Assembly: GCF_039543825.1 (NCBI RefSeq)
Contig: NZ_BAABKM010000002.1
Coordinates: forward strand, 1,210,133-1,274,132
DNA length: 64,000 bases
Source of the DNA: Nocardioides conyzicola
Lineage (GTDB): Bacteria > Actinomycetota > Actinomycetes > Propionibacteriales > Nocardioidaceae
Reading direction: 5' to 3'
A program made the translations under genes and the position numbers. Under the pieces are notes generated by a model. The model was not told the DNA's origin, searched no databases, and saw only the letters and a list, made by a program, of their open reading frames with translations. This document shows, piece by piece, positions 17,493 to 26,585 of this stretch (positions are counted from its first letter, which is position 1; each line of letters starts with the position of its first letter).

Positions 17493-19640
17493 TCAGGGCT
17501 TCGGGCCCATCGCGGCCACCAGCTCCGGCTCGAGGAACGGGCTGAGCGAGCGGGCGTAGGTCGCCGTCAGGTGGGAGCCGTCGAAGTAGACGACCACCCC
17601 GCCGACGACGGGCCGGCACTGCCGCGGCCCGCAGATCCTGTCGTTGAGATCGACGACGTCCACGGAGGGTGAGTCGATGGCTCCGGCCGCCGCGACCGAG
17701 GGGTCCGCAGGCTCCCAGTCGGCGCGCGAGCCGGCACAGGCGGCGAAGTCGTCGCCGTGGCTGGCCAGACAGTCGGGCACGGAGGGCACGTCTCCGTCAC
17801 CCGGCGCGGGAGTGTCACGCAGCACCACGACCGGCAGGTGCTCGTCCGACCACGAGCGCAGCACGTGCTCGTAGCCCTGCTCGTACGGCGTGGCGCTGTC
17901 GGCCAGGTCCGCTCCCTCCACCGGCAGGGAGACCCGGTTGGCCACCACCACCAGGTCGGGCTGCTCGGCACCCACCCGGGCCGTGACCCGGTGGACCCAG
18001 TCCAGGCAGGCCGTCGACTGCTCCGCGGTGTCGAACTGCTGGCGCACGTCCGCGAGCGCGCACCGCGAGGACAGGTACGTGACGACCTTCCAGTGCTGCT
18101 GGCGTGCGATCTGCTGCAGGGCCGGCACCCACTGGCCCGCGTGCGAGTTGCCGACCAGCGCGACGGTCCGCTCGGCCGTCCGGTCGCCGAAGACGCACTG
18201 GACCGTCGGATAGGCGGGCAGGGCCGAGAAGCAGTCCTTCCCACCGTCGGAGCTGCCGTACGCGGCCGACTTGTCCAGCGCCGCGAGCACCGGAGCAGGG
18301 ACGGGATCCCCCGTGCTGGGCGGACACTGCCGAGAGGCGACCAGGGCGCCCGCGCCGAAGCAGGGATCGTCGGAGCGCAGCGCCCGCCCGAGCTCGCTGC
18401 GCGCGGCGTCCTCCCGGGCGTGGAGGTCGACGACCAGCAGGGCTGCCGCCGCGATCACCACGGCCATCCCGGCGGCGCCGAGCGCATAGGTCTGGCCGAG
18501 GCGACGCGACCAGGACGGCGTCCGGAAGACGTCCTCGACGTACGTCTTGGTGAGCGCCGCGAGCACGAGGGTCGCCACCACGATCACACCGTTGTCGATC
18601 GCACCGCGGTGACCTCCGCTGACAGCGGGGGCCAGGACGATGAGCGGCCAGTGCCAGAGGTAGACCGAGTAGGAGATGTCGCCGAGCCACTGGCACGGGC
18701 GGAGCGCCAGCAACCGGCCGGGCGACCAGGCCTGGGTCCCCGCGGCGACGCCCAGGACGAGTGCCGTGCCGCCGACCGGCACCAGCGCCTGCCACCCCGG
18801 GAAGGGCGTCGAGCCGGTGTAGGTGAAGCCGGTCCACACGATCGCAGCGATCCCGATCCACGCCGCGACGGCCGCGAGCGCGGGGTCGAGGCGGAGCGGT
18901 CGGTCGCGCAGCACGAGGAGCGCCGCGACCAGGCCGCCCAGGCCGAGCTCCCAGATCCGGGTCGTGGTGACGAAGTAGGCGCGGGCCGGGTTCGCTGCGG
19001 TGAGGTGGACCGACCACGCGAACGAGAGCGCGACCACGAGGCCCAGGCCCACGAGGAAGAGCAGCCGCAGCCGCCGCAGCGAGCCGGCGATCCGGGTCGC
19101 GATCGCGACGTGCCCGACCAGGAGCACCAGCACCGGCCACCCCGCGTAGAACTGCTCCTCCACCGAGAGCGACCAGAAGTGCTGCACCGGTGAGGGCGCG
19201 GATGCGGCCGCGAGGTAGTCGACCGAGTCGTTCGCGAGCAGCCAGTTGACCAGGTAGGTCGCGGCGGCCGCGCTCTGCCGGGCGGTGACCTCCCACTGCG
19301 TCACGGGAGCGACCCAGCGGGTGGCGACCAGCGTGACGAGGAGGACCAGCAACGACGCGGGCAGCAGCCGGCGGATTCGCCGGGCCCAGAACTCCAGGAG
19401 GTGACGCGGGCGGGTGGGACGCCGCGTGAGCAGGTGGGAGGTGATGAGGAAGCCGGAGACGACGAAGAAGACGTCGACGCCCACGAAGCCGCCGGTGAGG
19501 GCGGCGGGCACCAGGTGGTAGACGACGACGAGAGCGACGGCGATCGCGCGCAGACCCTGGATGTCGGTCCGCTTGCCCGGAGAGGCGGTCGCGCCCGTAC
19601 CGTCGACGGACGCCACCTCGGAGTCCGCGAACGTGGCCAT
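17493..19640 (-). CDS. OafA/YrhL-type membrane O-acyltransferase with C-terminal SGNH domain
   Basis: 715 aa from ATG 19640, chosen because AGGAGG lies 11 nt upstream; farther upstream starts give only low-complexity additions. The N-terminal half is acyltransferase family 3 (PF01757): RTDIQGLRAIAVALVVVYH, FVGVDVFFVVSGFLIT, SLSVEEQFY and about 10 membrane segments, ending near VVIAAAALLVVDL. The C-terminal third is an extracytoplasmic SGNH module with VALVGNSHAGQW and a terminal YFDGSHLTATYA catalytic block. Such proteins O-acetylate surface glycans or peptidoglycan. In this locus the polymer made by the TagF-like enzymes is the likely acceptor. Confidence 0.88.
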   Translation of the reverse strand: MATFADSEVASVDGTGATASPGKRTDIQGLRAIAVALVVVYHLVPAALTGGFVGVDVFFVVSGFLITSHLLTRRPTRPRHLLEFWARRIRRLLPASLLVLLVTLVATRWVAPVTQWEVTARQSAAAATYLVNWLLANDSVDYLAAASAPSPVQHFWSLSVEEQFYAGWPVLVLLVGHVAIATRIAGSLRRLRLLFLVGLGLVVALSFAWSVHLTAANPARAYFVTTTRIWELGLGGLVAALLVLRDRPLRLDPALAAVAAWIGIAAIVWTGFTYTGSTPFPGWQALVPVGGTALVLGVAAGTQAWSPGRLLALRPCQWLGDISYSVYLWHWPLIVLAPAVSGGHRGAIDNGVIVVATLVLAALTKTYVEDVFRTPSWSRRLGQTYALGAAGMAVVIAAAALLVVDLHAREDAARSELGRALRSDDPCFGAGALVASRQCPPSTGDPVPAPVLAALDKSAAYGSSDGGKDCFSALPAYPTVQCVFGDRTAERTVALVGNSHAGQWVPALQQIARQQHWKVVTYLSSRCALADVRQQFDTAEQSTACLDWVHRVTARVGAEQPDLVVVANRVSLPVEGADLADSATPYEQGYEHVLRSWSDEHLPVVVLRDTPAPGDGDVPSVPDCLASHGDDFAACAGSRADWEPADPSVAAAGAIDSPSVDVVDLNDRICGPRQCRPVVGGVVVYFDGSHLTATYARSLSPFLEPELVAAMGPKP

Positions 19641-19758
19641 GACCGTCGGCACCTCCTCGTTCCGCATCCTCACCAGCACCCGAGGATAGGGGCATCCCAG
19701 GTCAGCGCCGCATCGCCCGCGCGGCCGTGCTCAGCGGGACCCGGCGATGCTCGAGCGC

Positions 19759-20775
19759 CTACCGATCGCCGCCGTCGATGGCCGCGGCGCCGTCGTACGG
19801 CGCGTTGGCCTGCCCCCGGCGAGCGTCGGAGGTCCTCGTGGAGACGACCGCCAGCCGGGCCTCGATCTCCCCGAGGGTGTCGCGCATCCGGAGACCTCGT
19901 GCGTCGATGACCTGGGCGCGCCTGGTGAGCTGTCGCAGGCCCCGCTCCAGGTCCTTGCGGATCCGCCGGGTGCGGGCGGCCTGCTCCTCGACCCGGGCGG
20001 TCAGGCGACGGATGGCCAGCACGCCCCACGCGAGGACCAGCAGGATCGCCGCCACGGCGACGAGGGTCACGGCGGCGAGCGGGTCGCTGGCGATCCGGGC
20101 CAGGCCGAGGCCGGCCAGCACACCGGTGCCGCCACCGACCGCCAGTGCGGCGACGGCGAGCCGGCGCCGGCCCGGTGGCGGGGGCGCCGCCGGCACCGGG
20201 GCGGCGGCGGCCCGGCGCGGAGCACTCGACCCGGCGGCCTCGTCGGTGGCGGTCGGTCGTTCGACGCGTGCGAGCTCGAGCCCGGACCGGAGGATCTCGG
20301 CGTGCGCGCCGAACGCATCCGGGTCGATCGAGGACCCACCGGGGACGGCAGCAGCCGATCCCCCGGGGAGGTCACGAGGGTCCACCGGCCCCAGGTCGGC
20401 CGCCGCCCACCACGTCACGGGCAGCTCGCCGAGGCGACCTCCGCCGATGATCTTGAGTCCCGCGCTGTCCACGCCGCCCAACGATGCGTTCTCGCGCGGC
20501 ACCCCGAGGGCCAGCAGCACGCCGGAGTGCACCGTCACGTGGTCGACGACCAGCTCCCGCACGTCGGCAGGCACCACCCCGTCGACCACGATCACGACGC
20601 CCCGGGCGGTCGCTGCTTCGTCGAGGTCCGCACGCACCCGGTCCCACCGGGCGAGGAGCACGTCGTCGAAGGCGGCACCGAGCGCCTCCAGCGTGCGCAA
20701 CGGCTCCGCGGCCACGACGAGCACTCCGCCGGGGCGGAGCGGACGTGCGGCGACGGACGGCGAAGGGGACGACAC
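19759..20775 (-). CDS. Hypothetical protein with two membrane segments and a C-terminal coiled coil
   Basis: 338 aa. GTG 20775 is preferred because AAGGA lies 6 nt upstream; GTG 20814 would add 13 residues. The first 130 residues (PGGVLVVAAEPLRTLEAL, GVVIVVDGVVPADV, GGVDSAGLKIIGGGRLGELPV) look like a soluble alpha/beta domain, perhaps a degenerate methyltransferase or transferase fold. A Pro/Ala-rich linker follows, then two hydrophobic helices (RRLAVAALAVGGGTGVLAGLGL and LAAVTLVAVAAILLVLAWGVL) and a basic heptad-like tail. No family was recognised. Position among GT2, GH16 and OafA genes suggests a membrane partner in polymer assembly or export; this is inference. Confidence 0.7.
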   Translation of the reverse strand: MSSPSPSVAARPLRPGGVLVVAAEPLRTLEALGAAFDDVLLARWDRVRADLDEAATARGVVIVVDGVVPADVRELVVDHVTVHSGVLLALGVPRENASLGGVDSAGLKIIGGGRLGELPVTWWAAADLGPVDPRDLPGGSAAAVPGGSSIDPDAFGAHAEILRSGLELARVERPTATDEAAGSSAPRRAAAAPVPAAPPPPGRRRLAVAALAVGGGTGVLAGLGLARIASDPLAAVTLVAVAAILLVLAWGVLAIRRLTARVEEQAARTRRIRKDLERGLRQLTRRAQVIDARGLRMRDTLGEIEARLAVVSTRTSDARRGQANAPYDGAAAIDGGDR

Positions 20776-20871
20776 AGGAGATCCTTCCGGGACAGACAGG
20801 CTGAGCCTAGTCACAAATGAACTCCGGTGACGCTCACCGTGCGGCGAGCGTCACCGGCGCCACCGGACAGG

Positions 20872-22035
20872 TCAGGCCGGCCGCTGCCAGACGCGCACCC
20901 AGTCGTACTTGGTCTCGCTCGGCAGGCGCTTCACGTCGAGCGCCGGGATCTCCCACGTCGAGGTGAGTGCGCTGAGCACCACCTTCTCCGCGATCTTGGA
21001 GATGTTCTTGGCCGTCTTGAAGGTGACCTTGCCGTCGACCCGGAAGACATAGCCGGTCGGGCTCCACTCCACGGAGTACACGTGCCAGCCCTGCGACCAC
21101 TCCTTCTTCTTCGGCAGCAGGTGGCGCGACTTGAACTCCCCGCCGACCGACGTGACCTTGCCGGTCGGGCTGACCCGGTGCACGAAGCTGGCCAGGCCGC
21201 CGCGGGGCCGGTCGTCCCCGAAGTACTCGGCGATGTCGACCTCGGCACCCGTGTAGTAGTCGGGCGTGTCGGTGGGGGTGCTCTGCGGGACGTCGAGCCA
21301 GAAGGCACTGTGCTGTCCGCGCGCCGGCGAGAACTTCACGCGTGCCGCCGCGAACCCGTAGGCGAGCAGGTGCTCCGGGTTGTCGGCCTGCACGATCGCG
21401 TTGCCGAACTGGCCGTACGGGCACTTCTTCGTCTTCTTGCCCTTCGCTCCGGGCAGCCGGGTCACCTTCAGCACCGCAGCGCCACCGCGCCGGGAGGCGT
21501 TGCCGGGCAGCATGTCCGAGCAGCTGAGCTTCGCGTCCTTGCGGTTGGTCGGCCAGGTCGACCAGATCGCAGGGTCCAGGGCGCCGCTGCCGGAGAACTC
21601 GTCACGCCAGGTCGGCGCTCCCCAGTTCGCCGAGGTCACGGCCCTGGTCACGACCTTGGCGTCCTTCTTCGTCGCCGAGACGACGGCGCGGTACGCGAGC
21701 GAGGGGTTGGCGACCGTGAAGCTCACCTGGCCGCGGCTGTCCTGGACGGCCTTGCTGACCGTCTTCCACCGCGAGCCGACCTTGCCCTGGATGAGGACCA
21801 TGCGCCCGGGTCGGGCCGGCTTGAACGTCACCAGGCCGGGGGTCACGCCGGCCTTGCCGCTGGCCGACTGTCCGACCGGCGCCGCGACCATCGAGATGAC
21901 GCCCGAGCCGGCGCGTCGCTTCGCCGAGTCCTGGCTCACGGGCACGCCGCAGGCCTGCACGACCGTCGCGCCGATGAGCGCCGCGACGATGCCGATGACA
22001 CTGGTCCTGAACGCGATCCTTCGAGCTCCGCTCAC
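20872..22035 (-). CDS. Secreted glycoside hydrolase family 16 protein
   Basis: 387 aa. GTG 22035 is preferred, with GGGAG 9 nt upstream; an earlier GTG would overlap the upstream stop. The N-terminus is a signal peptide ending at VVQACGVP, possibly a weak lipobox, then an Fn3-like region of about 110 residues. The GH16 domain begins near WRDEFSGSGALDPAIW and carries the catalytic signature EVDIAEYF (Glu-x-Asp-x-x-Glu), with SAFWLDVP, HVYSVEWSPTGYVFRVDG and YDWVRVWQ. GH16 enzymes cut or transglycosylate beta-1,3/1,4 glycans. It follows the glycosyltransferase gene by 29 nt and probably shares its transcript, which suggests trimming of the exported polymer. Confidence 0.87.
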   Translation of the reverse strand: MSGARRIAFRTSVIGIVAALIGATVVQACGVPVSQDSAKRRAGSGVISMVAAPVGQSASGKAGVTPGLVTFKPARPGRMVLIQGKVGSRWKTVSKAVQDSRGQVSFTVANPSLAYRAVVSATKKDAKVVTRAVTSANWGAPTWRDEFSGSGALDPAIWSTWPTNRKDAKLSCSDMLPGNASRRGGAAVLKVTRLPGAKGKKTKKCPYGQFGNAIVQADNPEHLLAYGFAAARVKFSPARGQHSAFWLDVPQSTPTDTPDYYTGAEVDIAEYFGDDRPRGGLASFVHRVSPTGKVTSVGGEFKSRHLLPKKKEWSQGWHVYSVEWSPTGYVFRVDGKVTFKTAKNISKIAEKVVLSALTSTWEIPALDVKRLPSETKYDWVRVWQRPA

Positions 22036-22064
22036 AGAATCTGTCTCCCTCAGAGGTGGGTGGT

Positions 22065-24164
22065 TCACACGTGGTCCTTGATGATGGCGACCAGCTGCTC
22101 GTGGGCAGCATGGGCGTCGCCGATCCGCGACTGGTAGCGGGTCTTCTTCTTCGACAGCACGCTGCCGGGTTCGACGATCGCCCAGACGTCTGATCCGCTG
22201 CCGGCGTAGTCCGACCACTTCGACGGCAGGTACGGGTTGAGGGAGTGCATCCCCACCGTCGTGGCGTCGTTGATGATCAGGGCATCCATCCGGGTCGCGA
22301 GGTTCAGCGCTTCCAGGTATGGGACGTACGAGTTCGCGATGATGACGCCGTTCAGGCCGGCGTCTCGGACCGCGATATCGAGCTCCTCCGGCTGCGGGGT
22401 GAAGACGTGGAGCCGCAACCGACGCTGACGCTCGGCGGACAGGGAGGAGACTGCCTCGATGACCTCGCCGAGGCCACGGGTCTTGTAGAAGGCGCCGAAG
22501 TACGCGACGTTGGCCACCGTCGGGTCGAGCACGTAGTCGGACGGTGCGAGCTGGTAGAAGTGCGGCTCCAGCGTCGGGTGCTCGCTGATGGTCGAGCGCT
22601 CTCGCACCCGCTCCTCGAGAGCGGGACGGCCGAGGTAGTCGAGCATCATCGTCTGCTGGTTCTCGTTGGTGAACACGATCTCGTCGGCCAGGCTGTAGGC
22701 CAGCACCTCGACCAGCTCGGAGATCGCGACGTCGGGCGCGAGCTCGACCCCGGTCGCCGCCAGGGCGGCGAGGAGCTCGTCGAGCAGGGGTCCCGGTCGG
22801 CAGCGCGCGCCGCGGAAGCCTCCCCGGCTGTCTCGCTGCTGGGGATCCGAGAACTCGGCGATCCAGGTCGTCTCCGGGCGGCGGATCTTGTACAACGCGG
22901 CGAGGAAGTGCGACGCCGGCCACATCGAGCGGCTGTAGACGGACCGGTAGCTGCCCTTGGTCGCCTCCCAGGTGGCGATCTGCTGGAAGCCGGCCGTGAC
23001 GAACCGGTCGATCGGCCGCCACTCGAAGACCCCGGCCTTGCCGGCGAGCTCGGCGTGGTCGCCGATGAACTCCTGCGCGATCAGTCGACCGCCGGCGTCG
23101 CGCTCGGACCACGACCTCAGGGACTGCGACACCACGTCCACGACGACCCCGCGGCGCCGGATCCGGCGCGCCGAGACCGACCCGCTGGTGTCCACCCACG
23201 GCGGGAACGCGTAGCAGATCGCGAGGTCGTGGGCCAGGCCGGCGTTGAGGACGTCGTAGCGCACGAACGACTCGAGGCCGAGCTCACGGATCTGGTCGAC
23301 GGCGCGCAGCCGCACGTCCTCGCCCATCTCGCGCAGATAGCCGTTGATCAGCACCGTCTGGCTCACCATCAGGACGTCGCGCACGCGCGCGGCGGCCGGG
23401 TGGGTCACCTCGCGGCTCGCCAGTCGCTGGATCACCTCGAGCCGCTGGCTGACGCTGAAGTCGTAGCTCGCCGCCTGCCGCGAGATGGAGCCGACCCGGA
23501 TCGAGCGGTGGTACGCGGCGCCGGTGTGGCTGTCCACGACGCTGAACAGGAAGGGCGCCCGGTTGAAGAGGTCGAACCAGTAGACGACGTCCTCGCCGCT
23601 GCGCAGCGACGTGTCGAACTCGGCCGTTCGCGCGAGTGCCGTCGGCACCAGCTTGCCGGCCACGAATCCCAGGGCGGTCGGGAGGGACTCGCCGGCCACG
23701 GTCTGCCCCGTCTGCACCGAGATGCGCCGGTTGAGGTAGTTGTCGAACTCGATCACGCTCGGCACGGAGTCGGTGACGACGTCAGCGACCATCGACAGCG
23801 GCACGACGCCGTCCGCGACCTCGGCGGCGAGCGACTCGAGCATCGTGGCGGAGACCGAGTCGTCGTCGTCGACGAAGGTCAGGTAGGTGCCCGCCGCGGA
23901 GGCGACACCGGCGTTGCGCGCGTGCCCGGCCCCGACCTCCGGGATGGTGATGCTCCGCAGCCGCAGCTCCGGGTGCTCACGTCGGATCCGGTCGAGGACC
24001 TCGGGCGTGCCGTCCGCCGGGCCGTTCAGGACGACCACGACCTCGAAGGCCGCCCGATCCATGGTCTGGTGAGCCAGGGAGCGCAGCGTGTCGCCGATCC
24101 GGTCCGCTCCCCGGAAGGTGGGAACGACGACGGTCACCAGGGGCACAGAGATCCCGTGACTCAT
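22065..24164 (-). CDS. Bipartite glycosyltransferase (GT2 N-terminal, GT-B-like C-terminal)
   Basis: 699 aa from ATG 24164 with AGGGGGA just upstream. Residues 1 to about 240 are GT2: VTVVVPTFRGADRIGDTLRSL, AGHARNAGVASAAGTYLTFVDDDDS with the metal-binding acidic motif. Residues about 390-700 resemble a glycan-synthesising GT-B fold: GSYRSVYSRSMWPASHFLAALY, TTWIAEFSDPQQRD, YFGAFYKTRGLGEVIEAV and LHVFTPQPEEL. A middle region of about 130 residues joins the halves. It most likely adds sugars to the surface polymer on the cytoplasmic side. The GH16 gene lies directly downstream. Confidence 0.8.
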   Translation of the reverse strand: MSHGISVPLVTVVVPTFRGADRIGDTLRSLAHQTMDRAAFEVVVVLNGPADGTPEVLDRIRREHPELRLRSITIPEVGAGHARNAGVASAAGTYLTFVDDDDSVSATMLESLAAEVADGVVPLSMVADVVTDSVPSVIEFDNYLNRRISVQTGQTVAGESLPTALGFVAGKLVPTALARTAEFDTSLRSGEDVVYWFDLFNRAPFLFSVVDSHTGAAYHRSIRVGSISRQAASYDFSVSQRLEVIQRLASREVTHPAAARVRDVLMVSQTVLINGYLREMGEDVRLRAVDQIRELGLESFVRYDVLNAGLAHDLAICYAFPPWVDTSGSVSARRIRRRGVVVDVVSQSLRSWSERDAGGRLIAQEFIGDHAELAGKAGVFEWRPIDRFVTAGFQQIATWEATKGSYRSVYSRSMWPASHFLAALYKIRRPETTWIAEFSDPQQRDSRGGFRGARCRPGPLLDELLAALAATGVELAPDVAISELVEVLAYSLADEIVFTNENQQTMMLDYLGRPALEERVRERSTISEHPTLEPHFYQLAPSDYVLDPTVANVAYFGAFYKTRGLGEVIEAVSSLSAERQRRLRLHVFTPQPEELDIAVRDAGLNGVIIANSYVPYLEALNLATRMDALIINDATTVGMHSLNPYLPSKWSDYAGSGSDVWAIVEPGSVLSKKKTRYQSRIGDAHAAHEQLVAIIKDHV

Positions 24165-24275
24165 CCATTCCCCCTGAGTGAAAGGCGACCCGTCGTCAAC
24201 GAGCCCCAACGATGGTAACCGGGCCCGGACACGCGACCGAATCATCCAAGTTCGTTCGAGCGCGTCGAGAGCCGG

Positions 24276-25358
24276 CTACGTGACCGGCACGTCGCGGTGC
24301 CAGGACTCGGTGACGTACTTCGTCGTCCAGCCCATCGAGGTGTACAGACCGGCAGCGCCCGTCGGCGAGTCGGCGTCGACCTCCAGGCCGACGCGGTCCC
24401 GACCGCGGACGGCCGCGTCCGCGATGATCGTGCGCAGCAGCCCCTTGGCCACGCCGCGGCCCCGGGCCGCCTCGAGGACGCCGAGGTAGGAGACGTAGGA
24501 GCCGTCCGGGCCGTTCGCGCTCTCGGACACGGTCCCGATCAGCGCGCCGACCGGCACCGGCGCGTCGCCGTCGACCAGCTCCGCGAGCCACCAGTGGTCC
24601 CAGCGGTGACCGGGGTCCTCCCGCAGCCGGTAGAGGAACTCCTCGAAGGTCTCCTCACTGGAGTTGAAGTGGTCGACGAAGGCGCTCTCGAGCACCTCGT
24701 GGATCTCCCGGAGGTCGTCGACGTCCGGCAGGCCGTCACCCGTACGACGGACCAGGCGGAACACGACGTCGCGCTCCTCCCAGTGGTCCGGGGTCGCAAC
24801 CAGGCCCTCCTCCTCGGGGGTGACCGGCCGGCTCATCTGCCACCACGTGCGCACGCGCTCGAAGCCGGCTCCCGCCAGCCAGCGTGCCTGGCGCTCGTCG
24901 TCCGGGAACGCACCCGTGTCGATCTGCTGCGTCTCCAGCCCGCGGGCGGCGCCGACGGCCCGGGCCTGCGCCGCCGCCCAGTCGAGCAGCAGCTCGGAGC
25001 AGCGGTCGGCGACGTCGTCGGGGAGGTCGCGCTGCACGACGTGCACGAAGAGCATCCGGCCGACCGACCGGTCGTGGACGCTCCCCCACGCGTGGATGTC
25101 GCCGTCCTGGTCGCGCACCACGACGTTCTCGCGCATCCGCAGCCCCCGCTCGGAGACCTCGACCAGCACGTCGTCGACGCCGGCCCCGGCCCAGCCGCGG
25201 CCGTGCCGTTCGTGGGCGCGGAGCAGGTGGGTCAGCCGAGCGACGTCGAAGCGGTCGGCCGGGTCGGGCGTGCCGATGGTCCAGCCCTGCGGCAGCCCGG
25301 ACACCGCGCCCAGGGCCGCGTCGGGGTCACTCTCGAACCGGTTCTCGTCGGGGATCAC
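24276..25358 (-). CDS. GNAT family N-acetyltransferase, two-domain (MshD-like)
   Basis: 360 aa from a GTG. The N-terminal half (to about residue 180) is a weak GNAT repeat with DQDGDIHAWGSVHDR; the C-terminal half is a clear GNAT domain with SYVSYLGVLEAARGRGVAKGLL, the acetyl-CoA-binding R/Q-x-x-G-x-G/A loop, and VGLEVDADSPTGAAGLYTSMGW. The double-GNAT layout resembles mycothiol synthase MshD and many actinobacterial acetyltransferases. The true substrate is unknown. It is downstream of the fol/ftsH block, separated by 79 nt from the preceding gene. Confidence 0.8.
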   Translation of the reverse strand: MIPDENRFESDPDAALGAVSGLPQGWTIGTPDPADRFDVARLTHLLRAHERHGRGWAGAGVDDVLVEVSERGLRMRENVVVRDQDGDIHAWGSVHDRSVGRMLFVHVVQRDLPDDVADRCSELLLDWAAAQARAVGAARGLETQQIDTGAFPDDERQARWLAGAGFERVRTWWQMSRPVTPEEEGLVATPDHWEERDVVFRLVRRTGDGLPDVDDLREIHEVLESAFVDHFNSSEETFEEFLYRLREDPGHRWDHWWLAELVDGDAPVPVGALIGTVSESANGPDGSYVSYLGVLEAARGRGVAKGLLRTIIADAAVRGRDRVGLEVDADSPTGAAGLYTSMGWTTKYVTESWHRDVPVT

Positions 25359-25437
25359 AATCGTCCATCCTGCCCGGCCGGGCGCGGCGCGAACCGGCCG
25401 GGGACGGCGTACGGCGTGAGGTTCGACTCGGGTCGAG

Positions 25438-26049
25438 TCAGGCGTGACGGCGCTGCGCGGCCTCGGCCGCGTGCCACGCCTGCGTCACCGTGGTGAGCTC
25501 CGCGCGTACGACGTCGAGCTCCTGCTCCAGCTCGACGACCCGGACGACGGCCTCGGCGACGCGCTCCTCGGCCTCGGCGAGCCGCTGGCCCAGCCGCTCC
25601 TCGACGTCGTGTCCCTGGCGCTCCGCGGCGTCGGCCCGGCGGGCCTCGGCGTTGAGCTTGCGGGTCGCCTCGGCGGCCCGCTGCTGCGCCGACGTCAGCG
25701 CGACCCCGAGCTCGTCGACGGCCGTCTGCTGGCGGGTCAGCCTGTCCTGCATGGAGGTGACGAACGCGGCGTTCTCCGCGGTGCGCTCGTCGGTCAGGCG
25801 GCGGTAGGCCTGCGCCTGCTCCGCCCGGTCCCGGGCGGCGTCGCGCCGCGCGGTGACCAGCTCGCTGTGGGTGATCTTGGTGGCGGTCGCTCCGAGGAGC
25901 ACGCCGAGCGCGGCGGCGAGCGTGACGAGGAGCCACGCGCCGCTCACGACGGCGCCCACCACCAGCACGGCGGCGAGCGCGAGAAGGGACACGGCGACGG
26001 TCAGCCGGGTGCTGCGCTGACGACGCCGGGTGGAGCTGGGGGAAGCCAT
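25438..26049 (-). CDS. Membrane-anchored coiled-coil protein of unknown function
   Basis: 203 aa from ATG 26049. After a basic, Ser-rich N-terminus come two hydrophobic segments (TVAVSLLALAAVLVVGAVV and AWLLVTLAAALGVLLGA), then about 140 residues of charged, Ala-rich heptads (RDAARDRAEQAQAYRRL ... LEQELDVVRAELTTVTQAW) that should form a long coiled coil. No named family was recognised. It lies 9 nt after the DUF3180 gene on the same strand and is probably cotranscribed with the fol genes. Confidence 0.75.
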   Translation of the reverse strand: MASPSSTRRRQRSTRLTVAVSLLALAAVLVVGAVVSGAWLLVTLAAALGVLLGATATKITHSELVTARRDAARDRAEQAQAYRRLTDERTAENAAFVTSMQDRLTRQQTAVDELGVALTSAQQRAAEATRKLNAEARRADAAERQGHDVEERLGQRLAEAEERVAEAVVRVVELEQELDVVRAELTTVTQAWHAAEAAQRRHA

Positions 26050-26058
26050 ACCAGCAGG

Positions 26059-26565
26059 CTAAACGGCGTCGCCGTCGGATCGGACGCGACACGCACGCTC
26101 CAGGAGCAGGGCCGTGATCACGACCGCCGACCCGGCCAGCCCCGCGATCAGGGAGCGCGAGAGGCGCTGGTCGGCCAGCTCGGTGTCGACGCCGGTCCAG
26201 CTGAGGGCGTAGCCGAAGTACCCGCCGGCCATCAGGGCACCCACGAGGGCGCACGCCCGCGCGAGCACGAGGCGGTTGACGGCGCGGCGCGGGTCGAGGC
26301 GCTGCTGGTGGACGTGCACCTCGCGCCAGGTGAGGTACGCCGTGGCGCCGAGGATCGCCGCGACCAGCAGCAGCGCGAGGGGCTGCGCCCAGGTGACGAT
26401 CGGCGCGGTGTCACGGACGCGCTCGGCGAGCGGGTGCAGGAGCCAGCCGCCGACCAGGCCGACGAGGGCCCAGCCGGCCAGGGCGGCTCCGGAGGTCGGG
26501 CGGAGCCGGCCCGGGTGGACCCGCTCCTGCTCCTCGTCCTCGCGTTCGGGCGGGCCGTCGATCAC
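26059..26565 (-). CDS. DUF3180 domain membrane protein
   Basis: 168 aa from a GTG. Four hydrophobic helices are visible (ALAGWALVGLVGGWLL, APIVTWAQPLALLLVAAILGA, RACALVGALMAGGYFGYA, SLIAGLAGSAVVITALLLE), with the conserved RRAVNRLVLAR loop. DUF3180 proteins of actinobacteria commonly follow folK, as here (20 nt after the folK stop). Function is unknown. Confidence 0.83.
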   Translation of the reverse strand: MIDGPPEREDEEQERVHPGRLRPTSGAALAGWALVGLVGGWLLHPLAERVRDTAPIVTWAQPLALLLVAAILGATAYLTWREVHVHQQRLDPRRAVNRLVLARACALVGALMAGGYFGYALSWTGVDTELADQRLSRSLIAGLAGSAVVITALLLERACRVRSDGDAV

Positions 26566-26585
26566 GGCAGCGTCACCTCAGGGCG

